Shown here: piece by piece, positions 26,130 through 35,096 of the stretch
Position numbering within the stretch: position 1 is the stretch's first letter
Layout of the letters: each line of letters starts with the position of its first letter
DNA from: Janthinobacterium sp.
GTDB taxonomy: Bacteria > Pseudomonadota > Gammaproteobacteria > Burkholderiales > Burkholderiaceae_D
Direction of reading: 5' to 3'
DNA length: 64,000 nt
NCBI GenBank assembly: GCA_003133225.1
Contig: PKWL01000156.1
Location: 1-64,000, forward strand
The notes under the pieces: model-generated
What the model saw: the letters and a program-made list of their open reading frames with translations, nothing else
Database searches by the model: none
Told to the model about the DNA's origin: nothing
Made by a program: the position numbers and the translations under genes

Positions 26130-27110
26130 TTATTTAATGTGGTCCGCATTGCCGAGCAGTTTCTCCACCTTCAGCGCGTATTGTCCGTTCAGTACGCCAT
26201 AACTGCAGTCCATCACGGGCACGCCATCGACGGTGGCCGGAATCATGTCCGGGATGTGCAAAGGGATGATGTCGCCCACCTTCATGTTCAAGATCTCGTC
26301 GAACGAGACCTTGGCCGTGCCCAGCGAGGCCACCAGTTCCACTTCGGCGATCTGGATTTGCTGCGTCATCAGGCGGATCCAGCGCTTGTCCACTTCCAGC
26401 GCCTCGCCTTGCAAACTGGAGGTGAGCGCGTCACGGATCGGCTCGATCATCGAATACGGCATGCAAAAATGGATCTGCCCGTTCACGGGGCCCAGCTCCA
26501 CCGTAAAGGTGGACGCCACCACCACTTCGTTGGGCGTGGCGATATTGGCAAACTGGGTATTCATTTCCGATCGGATGTATTCAAATTCAACGGGAAACAC
26601 GGGTTCCCATGACTTCGCGTAGGCTTCGAACACGATGTCTAAGATGCGCAAGATGATGCGCTGCTCGGTCTGCGTGAAGTCGCGCCCTTCGACCCGGGTA
26701 TGGAAGCGGCCATCGCCGCCGAACAGGTTATCGACCAGCAAAAACACCAAGCCCGGATCGAACACGATCAGCGCGGTGCCGCGCAGCGGCTTCACGTGCA
26801 CCAAATTGAGGTTGGTCGGCACCACCAGATTGCGGATGAATTCGCTGTATTTTGACACCCGCACCGAGCCCACCGACACTTCGGCGCTGCGGCGCAAGAA
26901 ATTGAACAGACCGACCCGCAACAGGCGCGCGAAGCGCTCGTTGATGATTTCCAGCGTCGGCATACGGCCGCGCACGATGCGCTCCTGGGTGGCCAGGTTA
27001 TAGGTGCGCACGCCGCCCGCTTCTTCCGGCGCCTGCACATCATCCTGGTCGCCGTTGACGCCCTTTAGCAGAGCATCGACTTCTTCCTGGGAGAGGAAAT
27101 TATCGGCCAT
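26130..27110 (-). CDS. fliM: Flagellar switch protein FliM
   Basis: C-ring protein that receives the CheY-P signal. The N-terminal motif NFLSQEEVDALLKGVNG matches the CheY-binding segment. The middle CheC-like domain (RLLRVGLFNFLRRSAEVSVGSVRVSKYSEFI ... FDPGLVFLLVDNLFGGDGRFHTRVEGRDFTQTEQRII) and the C-terminal SpoA domain (SFDEILNMKVGDIIPLHIPDMIPATVDGVPVMDCSYGVLNGQYALKVEKLL) follow. The length of 326 aa is usual. The intact N-terminal motif implies chemotaxis genes elsewhere in the genome. Confidence 0.97.
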   Translation of the reverse strand: MADNFLSQEEVDALLKGVNGDQDDVQAPEEAGGVRTYNLATQERIVRGRMPTLEIINERFARLLRVGLFNFLRRSAEVSVGSVRVSKYSEFIRNLVVPTNLNLVHVKPLRGTALIVFDPGLVFLLVDNLFGGDGRFHTRVEGRDFTQTEQRIILRILDIVFEAYAKSWEPVFPVEFEYIRSEMNTQFANIATPNEVVVASTFTVELGPVNGQIHFCMPYSMIEPIRDALTSSLQGEALEVDKRWIRLMTQQIQIAEVELVASLGTAKVSFDEILNMKVGDIIPLHIPDMIPATVDGVPVMDCSYGVLNGQYALKVEKLLGNADHIK

Positions 27111-27115
27111 GAAAC

Positions 27116-27607
27116 TTATTGAATGATAAACGAAGTAAACAACACGTCCGTCACATCCTGCGGCGGTCCCTTATCCTCAAACGGCAGCCTAACTAGGGCG
27201 ACGATCTCCTTGATCAGTTCCTGCTTGCCGTCCACGGTATTGAGTTCCGAGGCTTTTTTCCCCGACAGCAGCAGCAGCAAGCGGCTGCGCACCTTGGGCA
27301 TATTCACTTTGATCAGCTCGACCTGTTCCTGGCTCGCCACTTGCAGCGTGAACGCGATTTGCAAGTACTGGTCGCCCGTTTCGGGCTGCAAATTGACGGT
27401 GAAGGACTCGATTGGCACGAATACGGGCGGACCCACCTTGGCCACGACCTTGTGCGCCGGGTCGGTCTTGTTATGCAACAACGACCAGGCGGTCGCGCCA
27501 CCGCCGCCGATGAGCACGAGCGCGCCGATGATCAGGATCAGCAGCTTTTTTTTCTTGGGCGAGCCGGGCGCCGGCGCCGCAGCTTCTGCTTTCGGATCAG
27601 CCTTCAT
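27116..27607 (-). CDS. fliL: Flagellar basal-body protein FliL
   Basis: Inner-membrane protein that surrounds and stabilises the stator. A short Lys-rich cytoplasmic tail precedes one transmembrane helix (KKKKLLILIIGALVLIGGGGATAWSLL), then the periplasmic domain (FVPIESFTVNLQPETGDQYLQIAFTLQVASQEQVELIKVNMPKVRSRLLLLLSGKKASEL). I use the ATG at 27607; a TTG six codons upstream (27625) is also possible, and neither has a strong ribosome binding site. It precedes fliM by five bases. The 180-base gap to fliK shows nothing certain. Confidence 0.92.
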   Translation of the reverse strand: MKADPKAEAAAPAPGSPKKKKLLILIIGALVLIGGGGATAWSLLHNKTDPAHKVVAKVGPPVFVPIESFTVNLQPETGDQYLQIAFTLQVASQEQVELIKVNMPKVRSRLLLLLSGKKASELNTVDGKQELIKEIVALVRLPFEDKGPPQDVTDVLFTSFIIQ

Positions 27608-27788
27608 TTGTGGATTCGCTTTCAAGGGTGCCTATATTTGCGGAAAATGGATGATGACGCCATTATGTCATTACCAGCGGCAAGGAGATACGAAAAAACC
27701 GAGCTCAAGGGCATGCATCTTGCAGTTTCCATGGCGGCATGGGTCTCCTATGTGTCTTGGCAACGACAAAGTGGTGCCCGCGCGGGCT

Positions 27789-29135
27789 TCAAGCGAAGGT
27801 GTCGACCAAGCCCTGGATGGCGCCGCGCAGGGCCGGCGCCGGCGCGCGCAGGGCGGCATTCGTGCCACCGTTGTTGGCGCCGCCGCTGCCGCCTTGTTGG
27901 GCGCTAAATTGCTGCTGCTGCGAGCTGCCGGCCGAGACCGTGGCATCGCCAAGCGAAATGCCGGCGCCGCTCATCATTTCGCGCAGCATCGGCATGGCCG
28001 CTTCCAGCGCTTGGCGCACTTCCGGCTGGGCCGAAGTGAATGTGGCGCTCGCTTGGTCGTTGGACACTTTCAAGACCACTTGCAGCGGACCCAGGTCGGG
28101 AGGATTCAAAGTGAGCGAGGCGCTTTGCTCGCCACCGGCCACCATCCACACGATTTTTTGGCCCAGTTGCTGGTCCCAGGCCGGACTGCCGATGCGCCCG
28201 CTCAACTGGTCGGACCCGTGCGCCGAGGCGGCTTGGGCAATTTCAAACGAGGCTTGCTCAACGGGCGCGGCCATGCCGGCCACAGGCCCCATGGCCGCTA
28301 GCGCCGGACCGGGTGTGGTGGCGAGCATTTTAATGGCACTTTCGGTCACAGGCAAGGCGGCTGCGGCCACGGCCAAGTTCTTGTCGCCGGCGGCGCCAAT
28401 TTCGGGCGCCACCAGCGCCTGCGCGGCTGGCGCCGTTTGAGCTGCGCCGGCCTGCGCCGCGCTTGCGGCGGAGCTTGCCGCGCCGTATGCTACGCCCGTG
28501 TCGGCGCCGGCGGCCGCGCGCTGTGGCGCCCCCGCCTGCGTGGCCACGCGCGCCGGGCCGCCTGTCACAGGCGCAGCCCGCACCGCTAGTGCGCCGCCTG
28601 CGGCGCTCTTTGCCGCAGGGGCCGCCCCCGTCGCCGCGGCGACGGCAGGGTTGAAGCTGGCGACCAGGGCCAGCAAATCGGCGACCGGGCTGGCGAGCGC
28701 GGCCTGTGCGTCGCTCGCCATGGCTGTTGCCGGCGCCGGCGTGGCAGCGGCGTCGGCCGGCGCCTTGTCATTCGCCTGGGCCGGTGCCGTTTTGCCGTCG
28801 GTCTTCGTTTTCGATGGCGCACCATCCGCCGCGGCGGATTTGGACGGGTCCGGGGCGGCTGGCGCGCCCGACTGCTGCGGCGCGCTCGGCGTGGCTGGCG
28901 TGGCTGGCGTGGCCGGCGCTGGCGTCGGCGTCGGCGGCACTGGCGTTGGCGCCGCATAGGCCGGAGCTGGCGCCGCGCTGGCCTTGTCTTGGACTTGGCG
29001 CTGTTCCGTCTGGCGTTGTTCCACTTGGCGCGCCAAGGCGCGCTGGAATTCGTTGTCGGGCGCGGCATTGGCCTTGGGCGGCGGGGCACTGCTTTGGATC
29101 GGAGAAATCGGGGTTTGCAGAATCGGGGTTTGCAT
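27789..29135 (-). CDS. fliK: Flagellar hook-length control protein FliK
   Basis: Secreted molecular ruler that measures hook length and triggers the FlhB specificity switch. The N-terminal three quarters are low-complexity Ala/Pro/Gln sequence. The C-terminal Flg_hook domain is recognisable: GRIGSPAWDQQLGQKIVWMVAGGEQSASLTLNPPDLGPLQVVLKVSNDQASATFTSAQPEVRQALEAAMPMLREMMSGAGISLGDATVS. The length of 448 aa is usual. Located between fliJ and fliL. A second FliK-like gene lies at 41-42 kb. Confidence 0.94.
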   Translation of the reverse strand: MQTPILQTPISPIQSSAPPPKANAAPDNEFQRALARQVEQRQTEQRQVQDKASAAPAPAYAAPTPVPPTPTPAPATPATPATPSAPQQSGAPAAPDPSKSAAADGAPSKTKTDGKTAPAQANDKAPADAAATPAPATAMASDAQAALASPVADLLALVASFNPAVAAATGAAPAAKSAAGGALAVRAAPVTGGPARVATQAGAPQRAAAGADTGVAYGAASSAASAAQAGAAQTAPAAQALVAPEIGAAGDKNLAVAAAALPVTESAIKMLATTPGPALAAMGPVAGMAAPVEQASFEIAQAASAHGSDQLSGRIGSPAWDQQLGQKIVWMVAGGEQSASLTLNPPDLGPLQVVLKVSNDQASATFTSAQPEVRQALEAAMPMLREMMSGAGISLGDATVSAGSSQQQQFSAQQGGSGGANNGGTNAALRAPAPALRGAIQGLVDTFA

Positions 29136-29170
29136 AGGGGCGCCGTTTGGTCAAGGTTATCGAGTCGGGC

Positions 29171-29611
29171 TCAGCGTTTATAAAACGCCTGTCTGGCTGC
29201 GTGTTCGTCCATCAGTTTCTGGTCGCGCTTGGCTTCCACCCGCACCGCTTCCTGCTGCGCCCGGTTGTCGAGGGTGGTATAGGACATGCGTTTGCGTTCA
29301 CTCGCCTGCCAAGCCGTTTTTTCCAAGTCACTACGGCGCTGGGCTTGCCGCAGCACTTCCTGCTGGCCAGCGATGGCATTGTCAAGCTTGCCCAAAAACG
29401 CTTGAAAATTACGGTACGCCATGGGCGTCATGCCGATCGCCATCGCAGCCTCGAAGCCCTTTGCATAATCGTTGCGGTAGCCCACCAGCATGTCCAGCTT
29501 TTTCTCGGCATCGCCTGCCGCCTTGATTGCCGCGCCCAGCCGTTTGGCCGCGTCGTCGCTGGCGCGGCGCGCCAGGTTGATCAAGGTTTCAAGTTGGGAG
29601 CGGGAGTCCAT
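29171..29611 (-). CDS. fliJ: Flagellar export coiled-coil protein FliJ
   Basis: Stalk of the FliI ATPase and chaperone-escort protein. The 146 residues are predicted to be almost entirely coiled coil (LETLINLARRASDDAAKRLGAAIKAAGDAEKKLDMLVGYRNDYAKGFEAAMAIGMTPMAYRNFQAFLGKLDNAIAGQQEVL), with the conserved FQAFLGKLDNAI segment. It follows fliI by about 36 bases in the same operon. Confidence 0.94.
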   Translation of the reverse strand: MDSRSQLETLINLARRASDDAAKRLGAAIKAAGDAEKKLDMLVGYRNDYAKGFEAAMAIGMTPMAYRNFQAFLGKLDNAIAGQQEVLRQAQRRSDLEKTAWQASERKRMSYTTLDNRAQQEAVRVEAKRDQKLMDEHAARQAFYKR

Positions 29612-29647
29612 GGTGCATCAATTATAAGTCGCACGGCAGACCCGGCA

Positions 29648-31048
29648 TCATACGAACAGAGCGGTAAGTTGGGCCAAGCTCTCGGCCATGCCGACCCGTT
29701 CCCCGATTTGCTGTTGCAAAAAGAGCTCGATCTTCTCGTGCAAGACGATGGCTTGGTCGAGCACGGGATCGGTGCCGGCAGCATAGGCGCCCACGCTGAT
29801 CAAGTCACGGCTGCGCTCGTAGCGCGAGTACAGTTGCTTTAGCTTGCGCGCCTGCTGCTGATGGGGCGCGCTGGTGATCGAATGCATGGCGCGGCTAATC
29901 GATTGCTCGAGATCGATGGCCGGATAATGGCCAGCCTCGGCCAGGCGCCGGTTGAGCACGATGTGCCCGTCCAGGATGGCGCGCGCCGCGTCGGCGATCG
30001 GATCTTGCTGGTCGTCGCCTTCCGTTAGCACGGTATAGAACGCGGTGATCGAGCCGCCGCCTACGACGCCATTGCCGGCGCGCTCGACTAGGACCGGCAG
30101 TTTGGCAAACACGGACGGCGGATAGCCCTTGGTTGCTGGCGGCTCGCCGATGGCCAAGGCGATCTCGCGCTGGGCCATCGCGTAGCGGGTCAAGGAATCC
30201 ATGATCAGCAAGACGTTCTGGCCCCGGTCACGGAAGTATTCGGCGATCGCGGTGGCATAGGCTGCACCCTGCAGGCGCATCAAAGGGGGCGTGTCGGCCG
30301 GCGCTGCCACCACCACCGAGCGCGCCAATCCCGCCGCGCCGAGAATTTGTTCAATGAATTCCTTGACCTCGCGGCCCCGTTCGCCAATCAGGCCGACCAC
30401 GATGACGTCGGCCTCCGTGTAGCGCGCCATCATGCCCAGCAGCACGCTCTTGCCGACGCCGGACCCGGCAAACAGGCCCATGCGCTGGCCGCGGCCAACC
30501 GTCAGCATGCTGTTAATCGAGCGCACGCCCACGTCGAGCGTGTCGATGATGGGGGCGCGCCCCAGCGGATTGGCCGGGCGCACATTGATGGGGGCGCTGT
30601 CGGTCGTGTGCAGCGGGCCCAGGCTGTCGAGCGGGCGGCCGGCGCCGTCCAGCACGCGCCCCAGCAATTGGGGGCCGACCGGCAAGTGGCGCGCGCGGTC
30701 GCTCGGTCGGCGCCGTGGATGCTCGACCTTGCCCGGACGGGGGATGGTCGGCTCGACCGGGAATACGCGGGTGCCCGGGACAATGCCTTCGACATCGCTT
30801 TGCGGCATCAGGAACAGGCGATCGCCGTCGAAGCCGACCACTTCGGCCTCGACCCGGCTGCCGCTTTGCAGGGGCACGGTGCAAGCGGCACCCACGGCCA
30901 GGCGCAGGCCGACCGCTTCCATCACGAGACCGGCCACGCGCGTGACGCGCCCGGAAATTTGCATCGGCTCGACAAAGTCGAGCACGGCGTTGCAGTCGTT
31001 CAGATACGCGCGCCAGCGCCCGCCATGCAAGTTGGCGCCGTCGCTCAC
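29648..31048 (-). CDS. fliI: Flagellar export ATPase FliI
   Basis: Cytoplasmic ATPase that powers substrate unfolding for export. The start is the GTG at 31048, which overlaps the fliH stop as GTGA and yields [19 protein letters not shown] and 466 aa. The ORF track adds 200 spurious residues read through fliH. Walker A ([18 protein letters not shown]), Walker B region ([42 protein letters not shown]) and the [14 protein letters not shown] segment are all intact. Confidence 0.96.
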   Translation of the reverse strand: MSDGANLHGGRWRAYLNDCNAVLDFVEPMQISGRVTRVAGLVMEAVGLRLAVGAACTVPLQSGSRVEAEVVGFDGDRLFLMPQSDVEGIVPGTRVFPVEPTIPRPGKVEHPRRRPSDRARHLPVGPQLLGRVLDGAGRPLDSLGPLHTTDSAPINVRPANPLGRAPIIDTLDVGVRSINSMLTVGRGQRMGLFAGSGVGKSVLLGMMARYTEADVIVVGLIGERGREVKEFIEQILGAAGLARSVVVAAPADTPPLMRLQGAAYATAIAEYFRDRGQNVLLIMDSLTRYAMAQREIALAIGEPPATKGYPPSVFAKLPVLVERAGNGVVGGGSITAFYTVLTEGDDQQDPIADAARAILDGHIVLNRRLAEAGHYPAIDLEQSISRAMHSITSAPHQQQARKLKQLYSRYERSRDLISVGAYAAGTDPVLDQAIVLHEKIELFLQQQIGERVGMAESLAQLTALFV

Positions 31049-31695
31049 GGCGCCAGCCAGTCGAGGTCCTTGCCCAGCGCATGGGTCAGGCGCTGCCAGC
31101 GCGTGGCCACCTGGGCGTCGATCTGGTTGCTGGCGGTGTCGATCTTGCAGCCGCCGCGTTCCACTTGGGCATCTTCCACCACGCGCCAGCCGCCCTTGTC
31201 GAGATCGTCGCCGATGCCGTCCCGCACCACCTGCGCATCGGCCGGGTTGAGGAGGAGCAGGGCGGGAGCTTGCAGCACGGGCAGGTAGGCGATCGCTTCC
31301 CGCACCACGGGCAAGATGAGTTCGGGTCGCACCGGTAGCGCGCTTTTCAGCATGTTCTTGGCCAGATGCAAGGCCAGATCGAGCACATCGGCGGCAATCA
31401 ACTGGTCGGCCTCGGCTAGAGCGCCGGCAAAGGCCAAGGCCACGCTTTTCAGATGGGCCAGTTCGACGGCGGCCGCGGCCAGTCCTTGCGCCAAGCCGTC
31501 GGCATGGCCGGCCAAGCGTCCTTCGTCGTAGCCGACGAGGCGCGCTTGCTCGCCGAGCTCGGCGACGGTGGCGGGCAACGGCTCGTCCGCCGCGATCGCT
31601 TCGTCCGCGCGCGCGGCGCCCGCGCGCGAATCGCCAAAGGAAGTCATCTCCCAACGCTGGTACGCGCTTTGCTGCTCCTTTGGAATATTAGACAT
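31045..31695 (-). CDS. fliH: Flagellar export ATPase regulator FliH
   Basis: Negative regulator and stator of FliI that links it to the C-ring. The start used is the ATG at 31695, inside the end of fliG (8-bp overlap), giving [26 protein letters not shown], whose Trp/aromatic-containing N-terminus fits FliH docking to FlhA/FliN. The C-terminal V-ATPase subunit E-like domain follows ([59 protein letters not shown]). The length of 216 aa is usual. Confidence 0.94.
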   Translation of the reverse strand: MSNIPKEQQSAYQRWEMTSFGDSRAGAARADEAIAADEPLPATVAELGEQARLVGYDEGRLAGHADGLAQGLAAAAVELAHLKSVALAFAGALAEADQLIAADVLDLALHLAKNMLKSALPVRPELILPVVREAIAYLPVLQAPALLLLNPADAQVVRDGIGDDLDKGGWRVVEDAQVERGGCKIDTASNQIDAQVATRWQRLTHALGKDLDWLAP

Positions 31696-32686
31696 ACGAA
31701 TCGTCGCCTTTCCCGCCCAACACGATCTGGCCTTCATCGGCCAGGCGGCGCACGATCTGCAAGATCTGCTTTTGCTGAGCTTCGACTTCCGACAAGCGCA
31801 CCGGCCCCTTCGATTCTAAGTCCTCGCGCATCATCTCGCCGGCGCGCTGCGACATGTTCTTGAAGATCTTGTCGCGCAAGTCTTGCGAGGCGCCCTTGAG
31901 AGCGATGATCAGCATTTCCGACTGCACTTCGCGCAGCAGCAGTTGGATGCCGCGGTCGTCGATATCGATCACATTGTCGAACACGAACATTTCGTCCATG
32001 ATCTTCTGGGCCATGTCGTTATCGTAATTTTTGATGTTGTCCATGACCGCGCCTTCTTGCTCGCCGCTCATGAAATTGAGAATTTCGGCGGCCGCGCGCA
32101 CCCCGCCGAGCGAGGATTTCTTGATGTTTTCGTTGCCCGACAAGAGTTTGGTCAACACATCATTGAGCTCGCGGAGGGCAGCCGGCTGCACCCCGTCCAA
32201 GGTGGCGATGCGCAGCACCACGTCGTTGCGCAGGCGGTCGGTGAAGAGGCCGAGGATTTCGCAGGCCTGGTCGCGCTCCAGGTGGACTAAGATGGTGGCG
32301 ATGATTTGCGGGTGCTCGTTGCGGATGAGTTCCGAGACGGATTGCGCATCCATCCACTTCAGGCTCTCGATGCCGGAGGCATCCTTGCCGCCCAAAATGC
32401 GCGACAGCAGGACCGACGCCTTGTCGTCGCCCAGGGCCTTGGTCAGCACCTGGCGGATGTATTCGTCGGAATCGAGGCCGACGGTCGAATTGAGCTCGGT
32501 CTGTTGGCGGAAGGCGTCCAGCACCACCACCACCTCTTCGTGCGCGATGCCTTTCATGGTCGCCATCGCTGCGCCCAGCTTGAGCACTTCGCGCGGGCCG
32601 AGAAACTTCATGACTTCGGCTGCCTCGAATTCGCCCAGCGCCAGCATCAAGATGGCGGCCTTTTGCAGCCCGGTACTATCACTCAT
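31688..32686 (-). CDS. fliG: Flagellar rotor protein FliG
   Basis: C-ring protein that contacts the stator and generates torque. Translated from the ATG at 32686, which overlaps the fliF stop by eight bases: MSDSTGLQKAAILMLALGEFEAAEVMKFLGPREVLKLGAAM. The middle domain contains the family EHPQIIATILVHLERDQA segment. The C-terminal torque helix is DDRGIQLLLREVQSEMLIIALKGASQDLRDKIFKNMSQRAGEMMREDLESKGPVRLSEVEAQQKQIL, with the charged residues in place. The length of 332 aa is exact. Confidence 0.97.
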   Translation of the reverse strand: MSDSTGLQKAAILMLALGEFEAAEVMKFLGPREVLKLGAAMATMKGIAHEEVVVVLDAFRQQTELNSTVGLDSDEYIRQVLTKALGDDKASVLLSRILGGKDASGIESLKWMDAQSVSELIRNEHPQIIATILVHLERDQACEILGLFTDRLRNDVVLRIATLDGVQPAALRELNDVLTKLLSGNENIKKSSLGGVRAAAEILNFMSGEQEGAVMDNIKNYDNDMAQKIMDEMFVFDNVIDIDDRGIQLLLREVQSEMLIIALKGASQDLRDKIFKNMSQRAGEMMREDLESKGPVRLSEVEAQQKQILQIVRRLADEGQIVLGGKGDDSYV

Positions 32687-34352
32687 TGGTGCCAACCCAT
32701 GCTTTGACAACGTTGGCAACCACGCGCGGATCTTCCTTGGCCAGTGCCTTTGCCATGGTCAGGTTTTCCCGGTAGCCGCGGGCATTGCTGTCTTGCGCGG
32801 CGCTCATCGCTTTGACCGCGCTGCCAGGCTCGCGCTCGGCGAAGGCGAGGGCCGGCGCGTCCACTTCCGGCGTTGCCGCCGACACTTCATCGATCTTGCG
32901 CAGCACCGGGCGCAGCATGGGGCGCAGCACCTTGAAAAACAGGTATAACAAGATGACGGCGCTAATCAGATATTTGCCCGTCTCTTTGGCCAGTGCTAGA
33001 TTGCCCGGGTCGCGCCACCATTCGACGACCAGCACCGCGTCGACGGGGCGGTCGACGCCATTGAAGGGCGAATTGGCGACGTTGTAGGTATCGCCCCGTT
33101 CCTTGTTGTAGCCCATGGCTTCTTTGACCAGGTCATTGATCTGGGCCACCTCGGCCGCCGACAACGGCTTGATGGTCACCTTGCCTTGCGCGTCCACCAC
33201 GCGCCGGTAGTTCACCACCACCGCCACCGACAGGCGGCGCAGGCCGCCCATGGATTTTTGTTCGTAGCGTACCGTTTTGTCGACTTCGTAATTGGTGCTC
33301 GAATCGCGGCGCGCCGGGGCCGCTGCGCCGCCGCTGGCGGGGACGGCTGGCGCGCTCGTTAAGGGTGCGCTGGCGCTGCTCGGCGGCTGGTTCGACAAGG
33401 CGCCGGGAACGCCGGCGGCGGCGGCGCCGGCCGCGCCGCCGCCCTCGCTGGTCTGCTGGCTGCGGATCGACGTGGGGCCCGGTGGCGAATTCGGCTTATA
33501 AGTTTCGGCGGCCTGTTCAGATTGCGAAAAGTCGACGTCGGCCGTTGCTTCGGCGCGCACATTGCCTTCGCCAACGAGGGGAGTGATGATCGATTCGACC
33601 TGCTTGACGATGCTTTGCTGTAACTGTTGCACATACTTCAGCTGGTTCGGATCGAGGTTCTTGGCGTTGCCCGCCGCGCCGCTGCGGCTGGTGTCTGACA
33701 GAAGGGAACCGGCCTGGTCGACCACGGTCACGCTAGAGGGCAGCAGTTCGGGCACGCTCGAGGCCACCAGATGCACGATGGCGCTCACTTGGGCAGCGTC
33801 GATGGCGCGCCCCGGATGCAAGTTGAGCAAGACCGAGGCGGTGGGTTTTTGCTGCTCGCGCACGAATACGGACGGTTTTGGCAAGGCCAGATGAACCCGC
33901 GCCGTGGCGACCGCGGCCAGCGATTCGATCGAGCGCGCCAGTTCGCCTTCGAGGGCGCGCTGAAAATTGACTTGCTCGAGAAATTGCGACACGCCCAGTT
34001 TCTGGTTTTCCATCAGTTCGAAACCGACGTTGCCACCCTTGGGCAAGCCTTGCGCCGCCAATTTCAGGCGCGCGTCGTGCACCTGGTCGGCCGGCACCAG
34101 GATCGCCCCGCCGCCGTCCGAGAATTTATGCTTGATGTTGAGTTGATCGAGGGACGCGGTGATGGCGCCGCCATCGCGGTCCGTGTAGTTGGCGAAAAGA
34201 ACGCGGTATTCGGGCTGCTGGTTCCACATCCACAGGGCCGCCGCGATCGCCACCACCACCGCCACCCCCAAGCCGCGCAGGAAGTTTTTCCCGAGAGGGG
34301 TCTGGATAAACGGCGTGGCCGGGTTCAGTTGGAGTTGGTCCGCTACTGCCAT
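32679..34352 (-). CDS. fliF: Flagellar MS-ring protein FliF
   Basis: Forms the inner-membrane MS ring, the base of the basal body. Transmembrane helix 1 (FLRGLGVAVVVAIAAALWMW, near residues 25-45) is followed by ring-building motifs (EYRVLFANYTDRDGGAITASLDQLNIKHKFSDGGGAILVP; ALEGELARSIESLAAVATARVHLALPKPSVFVREQQKPTASVLLNL). Transmembrane helix 2 is ETGKYLISAVILLYLFFKVLRPML. The C-terminal FliG-binding tail is conserved. At 557 aa it is normal. It is divergent from fliE across 261 bases, which should contain two class II promoters that I could not place. Confidence 0.97.
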   Translation of the reverse strand: MAVADQLQLNPATPFIQTPLGKNFLRGLGVAVVVAIAAALWMWNQQPEYRVLFANYTDRDGGAITASLDQLNIKHKFSDGGGAILVPADQVHDARLKLAAQGLPKGGNVGFELMENQKLGVSQFLEQVNFQRALEGELARSIESLAAVATARVHLALPKPSVFVREQQKPTASVLLNLHPGRAIDAAQVSAIVHLVASSVPELLPSSVTVVDQAGSLLSDTSRSGAAGNAKNLDPNQLKYVQQLQQSIVKQVESIITPLVGEGNVRAEATADVDFSQSEQAAETYKPNSPPGPTSIRSQQTSEGGGAAGAAAAGVPGALSNQPPSSASAPLTSAPAVPASGGAAAPARRDSSTNYEVDKTVRYEQKSMGGLRRLSVAVVVNYRRVVDAQGKVTIKPLSAAEVAQINDLVKEAMGYNKERGDTYNVANSPFNGVDRPVDAVLVVEWWRDPGNLALAKETGKYLISAVILLYLFFKVLRPMLRPVLRKIDEVSAATPEVDAPALAFAEREPGSAVKAMSAAQDSNARGYRENLTMAKALAKEDPRVVANVVKAWVGTNE

Positions 34353-34613
34353 GGTGAGGTTCCGGTAACGTGGTCTTTAAGGATGATTAATTGGGCGGGC
34401 AACCCCCGTCGGAGAGTCTGAAGCATCATTATCGCGCGCCGCCACGGGTTCCAATCGCCGAAACAGAGCCCCGTTTCAGGCCCTGCTCGGCCCTGCGGCC
34501 GGCGCCACGGGTGCTATTGTGAGAGCCTGACGATGGCTATTGTACTCGGCGTGGTCGGCGCCGCCGGAGATTTGTTCTTGGGCAGCAACACATGTCAGCA
34601 ATCAGGAGGCAAC

Positions 34614-34961
34614 GTGATCACAGGCGGTATCAGCAGCAGCACAATTGAAGCCATGATTTCCCAATTAAAGGCGGCCGCCACGCGCCCGCAAGGTGAATTG
34701 CCCAGTTTGGGGGCGGCGGCGGAGACGCCGGCGACCAAGGTCAACTTTGCCGACGCACTGAAGGCCTCGCTCGATTCGGTCAACAGCAGTCAAGTCCAGG
34801 CAGACGAGCTGGGCAAGAGCTTTTCGATGGGCGACGACAAGGTTAGTTTGTCGGACGTGATGATTTCTATGCAAAAGGCCAATATCTCCTTGCAGGCCAC
34901 GGTCCAGGTGCGCAACAAGATGATCGCGGCCTATCACGAGATCATGAGCATGCAGGTATAG
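34614..34961 (+). CDS. fliE: Flagellar MS-ring/rod adapter FliE
   Basis: Links the MS ring to the rod. The start is the GTG at 34614, preceded by a full AGGAGG at 34604-34609, giving VITGGISSSTIEAMISQLKAA. The 27 residues added in the ORF track are rejected. The core KVNFADALKASLDSVNSSQVQADELGKSFSMGDDKVSLSDVMISMQKANISLQATVQVRNKMIAAYHEIMSMQV is a perfect family match. At 115 aa it is usual. It is the only member of the fliE-R group on the plus strand. Confidence 0.95.
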   Translation: MITGGISSSTIEAMISQLKAAATRPQGELPSLGAAAETPATKVNFADALKASLDSVNSSQVQADELGKSFSMGDDKVSLSDVMISMQKANISLQATVQVRNKMIAAYHEIMSMQV

Positions 34962-35096
34962 AACGGCGCGCCCATGACAGGGCGGGCAATGGTCGCTTGA
35001 GCTTAGTTTTCCGATGCCAGTTCCCCCCTGTTTTGGAAATGACGGACGGAAGGTTTGCGCCATGCAAGGCACGCTGTGAAAGAGACGACGAAGACG

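Noticed and set aside
28463-28959. Plus-strand ORFs opposite fliK
   Set aside because: Shadow frames of the low-complexity Ala/Pro region of fliK.
31049-31654. N-terminal 200-aa extension of FliI in the ORF track
   Set aside because: It is the fliH gene read in another frame; GTG overlapping the fliH stop gives a normal FliI length.
34353-34613. Sigma-54 promoter sought between fliF and fliE
   Set aside because: No TGGCAC-N5-TTGC-like element found; Burkholderiales flagella generally depend on FlhDC rather than sigma-54.
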